Source: Roseiarcus sp963755075 (GTDB lineage Bacteria; Pseudomonadota; Alphaproteobacteria; Rhizobiales; Beijerinckiaceae). Taken from it: 16,809 nt of DNA. Shown here in pieces: positions 6,887 to 16,809 of the stretch. The position numbers and the translations under genes were made by a program. A model generated the notes under the pieces. That model did no database searches, was not told where the DNA came from, and saw only the letters and a program-made list of their open reading frames with translations. The first letter of the stretch is position 1. Each line of letters begins with the position of its first letter. The DNA is taken from NCBI GenBank assembly GCA_963755075.1, contig CAVWKL010000101.1:1-16809 (forward strand), in the 5' to 3' direction.

Positions 6887-8077
6887 TCACTCCGTGATGG
6901 AGACGACGACGCCGGACCCGACCGTGCGTCCACCCTCGCGAATAGCGAAGCGCAGCTTTTCCTCCATCGCGATCGGAACGATCAGCGCGACGTCGATCGT
7001 CACGTTGTCGCCGGGCATGACCATCTCCGTGCCTTCCGGCAGCTGGACGATGCCGGTCACGTCGGTGGTGCGGAAGTAGAACTGCGGGCGGTAGTTGGTG
7101 AAAAACGGCGTGTGACGGCCACCCTCCTCCTTGGTGAGGATGTAGGCCTCCGCCCTGAACTTGGTGTGCGGCTTGACCGAGCCGGGCTTGCAGAGAACCT
7201 GGCCGCGCTCGACGTCCTCGCGCTTGGTGCCGCGCAGAAGACAGCCGACGTTGTCGCCCGCCTCGCCCTGATCGAGCAGCTTGCGGAACATTTCGACGCC
7301 AGTGACCGTGGTCTTGACCGTCTCCTTCAGGCCGACGATCTCGACTTCCTCGCCGACCTTGATGATGCCGCGCTCGATGCGGCCGGTGGCGACCGTGCCA
7401 CGGCCCGAGATCGAAAATACGTCTTCAACCGGCATCAGGAAGGGCTGATCCTTGGGACGCTCCGGCTGCGGGATATAGCTGTCGACCGCGTCCATCAGTC
7501 TCAGGATCGAGTCATGGCCGATGTCGGGCGACTTGCCCTCAAGCGCAAACAGCGCGGAACCCTTGACGATCGGGATGTCGTCGCCGGGGAAGTCGTATTT
7601 CGACAGCAGCTCGCGCACTTCGAGTTCGACGAGTTCGAGCAGTTCCGGATCGTCCACCATGTCGACCTTGTTCATGTAGACGACCAGCGCGGGAACGCCG
7701 ACCTGACGGGCCAGCAGAATATGCTCGCGGGTCTGCGGCATCGGACCGTCCGCGGCGGAAACGACGAGGATCGCGCCGTCCATCTGCGCGGCGCCGGTGA
7801 TCATATTCTTGATATAGTCGGCGTGGCCGGGGCAGTCGACGTGCGCGTAATGGCGCTTCTTCGTCTGATACTCGACGTGCGCCGTCGAGATGGTGATGCC
7901 GCGCGCCTTCTCCTCCGGCGCCTTGTCGATCTGATCGTAAGACGTGTAGGTCGCGCCGCCGGTCTCGGCGAGAACCTTGGTGATCGCCGCCGTCAGCGTC
8001 GTCTTACCGTGGTCGACGTGGCCGATCGTGCCGATGTTGCAATGCGGCTTGGTACGCGAAAACTTCTCTTTGGCCAT
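6887..8077 (-). CDS. tuf: Translation elongation factor Tu
   Basis: EF-Tu carries aminoacyl-tRNA to the ribosomal A site as a GTP ternary complex. The protein is 396 residues, full length. The G1 motif GHVDHGKT is at residues 19-26, the switch-II DCPGH at 81-85 and NKVD at 136-139. Domains 2 and 3 follow with VFSISGRGTVATGRIERG and the C-terminal PFFTNYRPQFYFRTTDVTG segment. An AAGGAG ribosome-binding site lies seven bases before the ATG. It is the last gene of the str operon, 52 bp after fusA. Many alphaproteobacteria hold a second tuf copy elsewhere; that cannot be judged here. Confidence 0.99.
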   Translation of the reverse strand: MAKEKFSRTKPHCNIGTIGHVDHGKTTLTAAITKVLAETGGATYTSYDQIDKAPEEKARGITISTAHVEYQTKKRHYAHVDCPGHADYIKNMITGAAQMDGAILVVSAADGPMPQTREHILLARQVGVPALVVYMNKVDMVDDPELLELVELEVRELLSKYDFPGDDIPIVKGSALFALEGKSPDIGHDSILRLMDAVDSYIPQPERPKDQPFLMPVEDVFSISGRGTVATGRIERGIIKVGEEVEIVGLKETVKTTVTGVEMFRKLLDQGEAGDNVGCLLRGTKREDVERGQVLCKPGSVKPHTKFRAEAYILTKEEGGRHTPFFTNYRPQFYFRTTDVTGIVQLPEGTEMVMPGDNVTIDVALIVPIAMEEKLRFAIREGGRTVGSGVVVSITE

Positions 8078-8129
8078 GGCCGGGCTCCTTCTTGAGATCT
8101 CTCTAAGTGTTAGGCTTCAGCTCTACGCG

Positions 8130-10205
<2,076 letters not shown>

Positions 10206-10237
10206 AATCTTGTTCCCGAATGGTGGTCAGCGACCGT

Positions 10238-10708
10238 TTACCAACGGTAGTGGGCGAAGGCGCGATTGGCTTCGGCCATCCGGTGCGTGTCTTCACGCTT
10301 CTTGACGGCGGCGCCGCGATTGTTCGAGGCGTCGAGCAATTCGGCGGAAAGCCGATCGACCATGGTCTTGTCGTTGCGATCGCGCGCGGCGGCGATGATC
10401 CAGCGGATCGCCAGCGCCTGCCGGCGCTCGGTGCGCACCTCGACGGGAACCTGGTACGTCGCGCCGCCGACGCGGCGCGAGCGCACTTCCACCGCCGGCG
10501 CAACGTTCTCGAGCGCCTGCTTGAAGACCGTCAGCGGGTCGCTCTTGACCTTGCTCTCGACGCCGTCGAGAGCGCCGTAAACGATCGCCTCGGCAACGGA
10601 TTTCTTGCCTTCGTACATGATGGTGTTCATGAACTTCGCGATCACCAGATCGCCGTATTTGGCGTCCGGAATGATTTCGCGTTTTTCAGCGCTATGGCGG
10701 CGCGACAT
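10238..10708 (-). CDS. rpsG: 30S ribosomal protein S7 (uS7)
   Basis: S7 initiates assembly of the small-subunit head and contacts E-site tRNA. In E. coli it represses the str operon by binding the rpsL-rpsG spacer mRNA. The product is 156 residues, the family norm, with MSRRHSAEKREIIPDAKYGD at the start and the signature around residues 70-105 (PAVEVRSRRVGGATYQVPVE). It ends with NRAFAHYRW. The upstream 115-bp spacer is here largely occupied by a palindromic repeat. The gap to fusA is 32 bp. Confidence 0.98.
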   Translation of the reverse strand: MSRRHSAEKREIIPDAKYGDLVIAKFMNTIMYEGKKSVAEAIVYGALDGVESKVKSDPLTVFKQALENVAPAVEVRSRRVGGATYQVPVEVRTERRQALAIRWIIAAARDRNDKTMVDRLSAELLDASNNRGAAVKKREDTHRMAEANRAFAHYRW

Positions 10709-10730
10709 GGCCTAACTCTCTGTTTGCGTC

Positions 10731-10804
10731 ATGGCCGAACTAGATCCGGCCATCTCGTTGATCCTTTATGCGATCCTCGGGTCTCGCTTCGCTCGCCCAA
10801 GGAT
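10731..10804. repeat. Palindromic intergenic repeat between rpsL and rpsG
   Basis: The rpsL-rpsG spacer holds two inverted repeats in tandem. The first is ATGGCCG/CGGCCAT (10731-10737 and 10747-10753), a perfect seven-pair stem. The second is ATCCTCGGG/CCCAAGGAT (10773-10781 and 10796-10804), nine pairs with one G-T. The style (ATGGCCG...CGGCCATC, then ATCCTCGGG...GGATGAC) matches a dispersed extragenic repeat I recognise from Hyphomicrobiales genomes, where it often yields spurious peptides starting MA(E/G)LDPAI, as it would here on the plus strand. Both stems would form in the str mRNA. Identity as a genome-wide repeat is from memory and must be checked against the whole genome. Confidence 0.6.
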
Positions 10805-10823
10805 GACCTTCGCTGCGATCAGG

Positions 10824-11195
10824 TCACTTCGGGCGTTTGGCGCCGTACTTCGAACGGCGCTGCTTGCGATCCTTTACGCCCTGGGTGTCGAGCACGCCGC
10901 GCAGGATGTGATAGCGCACGCCGGGCAAATCCTTGACGCGGCCGCCGCGGATCATCACCACCGAGTGCTCCTGCAAATTGTGACCTTCTCCAGGGATATA
11001 ACCGATGACTTCAAAACCATTGGTCAGACGGACCTTGGCCACCTTGCGCAAAGCCGAGTTCGGTTTTTTCGGCGTCGTCGTATAGACGCGCGTGCAAACG
11101 CCGCGCTTTTGCGGGCTCGCCTCGAGATGGCGCGCCTTTTCGCGATAGGTCTTGGGTTGCCGCGGTTTGCGGATCAACTGGCTGATCGTCGGCAT
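10824..11195 (-). CDS. rpsL: 30S ribosomal protein S12 (uS12)
   Basis: S12 sits at the decoding centre and governs accuracy and streptomycin response. The product is 123 residues. The start at 11195 (MPTISQLIRKPRQPK) matches the family exactly; a further 31-residue upstream in-frame stretch is leader sequence. Lys43 in TPKKPNSALRK and Lys88 in GGRVKDLPGVRYH are the wild-type residues mutated in streptomycin-resistant strains, and the PNSALRK and DLPGVRYH motifs are intact. A GAAGG site lies about nine bases upstream. It is the first str-operon gene, behind a promoter 300 bp upstream and a structured leader. Confidence 0.98.
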   Translation of the reverse strand: MPTISQLIRKPRQPKTYREKARHLEASPQKRGVCTRVYTTTPKKPNSALRKVAKVRLTNGFEVIGYIPGEGHNLQEHSVVMIRGGRVKDLPGVRYHILRGVLDTQGVKDRKQRRSKYGAKRPK

Positions 11196-11490
11196 GTCTA
11201 GCCCTTCGTCCCATACCAAAATGGCGCGGCCGCGAGGCCGAACCGCTCGAAACTCCCAGTTCACCGGCGGCGCTAGGCGCGAAACCAAACGCGCCGCGAA
11301 AACCCGATGAAGGGTCTTGGGCGCTGATGAAGCAGAGGACCACGGCAGATCCGCGGTCTTGCGTCTTCAAGCCCGACCGAGGTTCGCCCGGCCGGTATGG
11401 TCTTCTCGTCGATGAGATCGTCAGCGTTTAGAGCCGATAGGTCTCAGGCGCGGCGCCCGAAACAGCAAAGCTCTACGGCCTGTCGAAAGC
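11196..11490 (-). promoter_or_regulatory. Long structured 5' leader of the str operon
   Basis: Between the predicted transcription start and rpsL lie about 295 nt with no convincing gene. Three strong hairpins are visible on the minus strand. (A) 11338-11358: GACCGCGG pairs with CCGTGGTC (one G-U) around a five-nt loop, with an outer GAAG/CTTC pair extending it to 11329-11368. (B) 11291-11324: AAGACCC pairs with GGGTTTT around a six-nt loop and is clamped by outer GCGCC/GGCGC arms; its right arm ends in four U, so an inner form resembles a terminator. (C) 11227-11240: CGGCC/GGCCG with a four-nt loop, 32 nt before the start codon. A cis-acting leader, perhaps bound by a ribosomal protein, is inferred. 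Confidence 0.5.
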
Positions 11491-11496
11491 GCGCGG

Positions 11497-11525
11497 ACCA
11501 TATTCGCGGCGCCCGGAGGCGTCAA
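11497..11525 (-). promoter_or_regulatory. Predicted sigma70-type promoter of the str operon
   Basis: On the minus strand the -35 hexamer TTGACG (11520-11525) and the -10 hexamer TATGGT (11497-11502) are separated by exactly 17 bp. This is an excellent housekeeping promoter for an alphaproteobacterium, where -10 boxes are often weak. It sits in the only sizeable non-coding block ahead of rpsL. Transcription should start near 11490 and could extend through str, S10 and spc genes, since no comparable promoter was seen further downstream in the window. Confidence 0.75.
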
Positions 11526-11537
11526 CCCCTTTGATCC

Positions 11538-11568
11538 GAGAAAAAGCGCACAATGGAGCGAAAAAGCG
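11538..11568 (-). promoter_or_regulatory. Phased A/T-tract direct repeat upstream of the str promoter
   Basis: Two near-identical 11-mers, CGCTTTTTCTC (11538-11548) and CGCTTTTTCGC (11558-11568) on the minus strand, start exactly 20 bp apart, about two helical turns. Relative to the predicted start they lie near -50 and -70, directly upstream of the -35 box. They could be UP-element-like contacts for the RNA polymerase alpha subunit or a regulator site. The T runs could alternatively serve as the end signal of the upstream gene. Function is inferred from position. Confidence 0.4.
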
Positions 11569-11597
11569 GTCGGCGTCGCCAGTGAACGGCGCGCGAC

Positions 11598-12080
11598 TCA
11601 GTTCATGCCCTTGGCGCCGGCGATGAAGGGCGCCTCGCCCGGCGGCTCGAAGATCGCGACGGCGCGCAGCAGTTGAAACGGTTCGTCGCCCTCCGCCGCC
11701 ACCGGCACGATCCGCACGCCGAAGTCGCCCTCACCCGGGCTTTCCCCAACGGCGACGCGGGAGGCGACGCCGTGGCGCAACGTCGTCCCGATCGCCGCGG
11801 CGAGCATTTCGTCCGCCGCTCGGTCGCGCACGCGCAGACGTTGGTCGGCGAGGAACAGGCCCGCGCCCATCAGCCGCATGGCCCGCGCGTTGAGGTGTAG
11901 AACTTCGCCTTGCTCGTCGAGGAGGGCGGCGGCCGCGCCGACCAATTCGAGCCCGTCGGCGACCCCGCGCGCCCGCGCGCCGGCAAGTAGCGGCGCGAGC
12001 GGCGCCCGGATCGACTCTCCCTCGGCGGCAAATGCCCCTGGAACGGCGCCGGCGCGGCGCGGATCAACATACACGGTCAT
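11598..12080 (-). CDS. Orphan PAS-like sensory domain protein, no output domain
   Basis: A 160-residue protein I cannot name. From about residue 43 to 146 it resembles the PAS-like region found ahead of the helix-turn-helix in a class of LuxR-family regulators: GAAAALLDEQGEVLHLNARA is the typical opening strand-helix, then LRVRDRAADEMLAAAI and a second-half segment with FGVRIVPVAAEGDEPFQLLR. In those regulators a DNA-binding domain follows; here the protein ends soon after (KGMN, stop), so the output domain is absent. The start at 12080 is preferred because GAGG lies six bases before it; an ATG at 12092 would add four residues with a poorer upstream motif. No signal peptide or membrane segment. 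It lies alone between the rpoC terminator and the str promoter. Ligand and partner unknown. Confidence 0.7.
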   Translation of the reverse strand: MTVYVDPRRAGAVPGAFAAEGESIRAPLAPLLAGARARGVADGLELVGAAAALLDEQGEVLHLNARAMRLMGAGLFLADQRLRVRDRAADEMLAAAIGTTLRHGVASRVAVGESPGEGDFGVRIVPVAAEGDEPFQLLRAVAIFEPPGEAPFIAGAKGMN

Positions 12081-12123
12081 AACGGACCTCATCGCAGTCG
12101 ACGCATCCCCGGTGCGCGAGACA

Positions 12124-12143
12124 CCGCTTACGGACGCTTACGG
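12124..12143. repeat. Tandem decamer upstream of the PAS-like gene
   Basis: CCGTAAGCGT and CCGTAAGCGG follow each other directly on the minus strand, identical at nine of ten positions, 44 bp before the preferred start of the PAS-like gene. A direct repeat with about one helical turn period could be an operator, or chance. No good -35/-10 pair was found around it, so the promoter of the gene remains unplaced. Confidence 0.3.
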
Positions 12144-12229
12144 TATGCAACAGACCGTGACTTCCCGGCCGATTGAAGACCGGATTGGGGCGCACGCGCG
12201 GCGCGGCCCGGACCCTTCCTAGGCGAACC

Positions 12230-12276
12230 CTCCGCGAACGGAGTCGAGATGAAAGAGCCGCCCGAAGGCGGCTCTT
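12230..12276 (-). terminator. Intrinsic terminator after rpoC, with a second hairpin
   Basis: Forty bases after the rpoC stop, AAGAGCCGCC and GGCGGCTCTT form a perfect ten-pair stem with a TTCG tetraloop (12253-12276), the most stable hairpin in the window. It is followed by TC then ATCTCG, so the U run is short but includes the stem's own TTT. Ten bases later a second UUCG hairpin, CTCCG/CGGAG, lies at 12230-12243. The pair should end the rpoBC transcript and insulate the PAS-like gene and str operon. Confidence 0.85.
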
Positions 12277-12315
12277 GCCGTAGCGTGGACGCCTCGTGTC
12301 GCTCTCGGCGGGCGC

Positions 12316-16548
<4,233 letters not shown>

Positions 16549-16575
16549 TCTTGCATCTCCTGCGAGGCCGTTCGC

Positions 16576-16590
16576 GGCGCGTTACGCGCC
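16576..16590 (-). other. Hairpin near the rpoC ribosome-binding site
   Basis: GGCGCG and CGCGCC form a perfect six-pair stem with a three-nt loop, 27 bases before the rpoC start. It stands just upstream of the AGGAG site and could influence ribosome access or mRNA stability. No U tract follows. Confidence 0.4.
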
Positions 16591-16597
16591 CACGGCC

Positions 16598-16642
16598 CGC
16601 GTTGATGGAAAGGCGGGAAAAGGACCGATCCCCGCCAACGCG
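16598..16642 (-). other. Composite stem in the rpoB-rpoC spacer
   Basis: An outer perfect seven-pair stem, CGCGTTG with CAACGCG, encloses an inner GCGGG/CCCGC stem with a U-rich loop. It sits between the terminator-like hairpin after rpoB and the hairpin near the rpoC start, so most of the 134-bp spacer can fold. Confidence 0.4.
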
Positions 16643-16649
16643 AAACAAA

Positions 16650-16670
16650 GCGCTCGGATGAGGCGAGCGC
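16650..16670 (-). terminator. Terminator-like hairpin between rpoB and rpoC
   Basis: Twelve bases after the rpoB stop, GCGCTCG and CGAGCGC pair perfectly around a seven-nt loop, followed at once by TTTGTTT. This has the form of an intrinsic terminator placed inside an operon. As rpoC must be expressed with rpoB, partial termination, RNase processing or a pause is more likely than full termination. Structure is directly visible; function is inferred. Confidence 0.5.
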
Positions 16671-16682
16671 CGGGGCTCGAAA

Positions 16683-16809
16683 TCACTCGGCCGCCTCGGC
16701 CGGCGGGGCCGCCTCGCCGGGCAACTTCTTCGTCGCAGCGAGTTCGACGTTGAGGCCGAGCGAGCGCATTTCCTTGACGAGAACGTTGAAGCTCTCGGGA
16801 ATGCCCGAC
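16683..16809 (-). CDS. rpoB: DNA-directed RNA polymerase subunit beta, C-terminal fragment
   Basis: The last 41 full codons plus the stop are present; the rest lies beyond the right edge. The peptide SGIPESFNVLVKEMRSLGL is the conserved C-terminal signature of bacterial beta, which packs against the start of beta'. It is followed by a short Ala/Pro/Glu-rich tail ending PPAEAAE, as in many alphaproteobacteria. RpoB carries the rifampicin pocket, not visible here. It lies 134 bp upstream of rpoC in the same orientation. Confidence 0.97.
   Translation of the reverse strand, partial: SGIPESFNVLVKEMRSLGLNVELAATKKLPGEAAPPAEAAE

Noticed and set aside
6878..8095. 405-codon open frame opposite tuf
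   Set aside because: Covers tuf almost exactly in antisense and has the same shadow composition.
10220..10936. Plus-strand frame across rpsG and the rpsL-rpsG repeat, and a nearby one starting MAELDPAI
   Set aside because: These are translations of antisense rpsG and of the palindromic intergenic repeat, which is known to produce spurious predicted peptides of this kind.
11011..11370. 119-codon minus-strand frame spanning the str leader and entering rpsL out of frame
   Set aside because: Starts with TTG, overlaps half of rpsL in another frame and has no family resemblance. The leader part is better explained by hairpins. A short leader peptide cannot be fully excluded.
12145..12150. TTGCAT as a -35 for the PAS-like gene
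   Set aside because: No acceptable -10 at 16-18 bp spacing.

Overview
This window is a core housekeeping locus of a high-GC alphaproteobacterium, most likely Hyphomicrobiales. The evidence is the gene order, the alphaproteobacterial style of L3, L4, EF-Tu and RpoC, and a dispersed palindromic repeat of a kind common in that order. A methylotroph or Beijerinckiaceae/Methylocystaceae relative is my guess only. Every supported gene lies on the minus strand, so the reading order is from high to low coordinates.

Layout in transcription order. (1) 16809-12316: the 3' end of rpoB, a 134-bp hairpin-rich spacer, and complete rpoC, closed by a perfect intrinsic terminator (12253-12276). (2) 12080-11598: one accessory gene, apparently an orphan PAS-like sensory domain, set between rpoC and the str operon. 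(3) 11525-11497: a strong sigma70-type promoter, then a leader of about 295 nt with several hairpins. (4) str operon: rpsL, rpsG, fusA, tuf, with a palindromic intergenic repeat between rpsL and rpsG. (5) S10 operon: rpsJ, rplC, rplD, rplW, rplB, rpsS, rplV, rpsC, rplP, rpmC, rpsQ, tightly packed with translational-coupling overlaps. (6) A 113-bp structured spacer at the classical S10/spc boundary. (7) spc operon: rplN, rplX, rplE and the first codons of rpsN, which runs off the left edge.

Together the genes encode the large subunits of RNA polymerase, two translation GTPases and 17 ribosomal proteins. No second strong promoter was found between rpsL and the left edge, so one long transcript from the 11.5-kb promoter is plausible.

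I found no mobile element, CRISPR array, tRNA or defence system, and no clear new biological system. The points worth a second look are: the roughly 65-residue Lys/Ala-rich N-terminal extension on ribosomal protein L5; the orphan PAS-like gene; the structured str leader; the repeat occupying the rpsL-rpsG spacer, where E. coli has its S7 operator; and the hairpin clusters in the rpoB-rpoC and rpsQ-rplN spacers. Function is established by family for the core genes. All regulatory proposals are inference from sequence.
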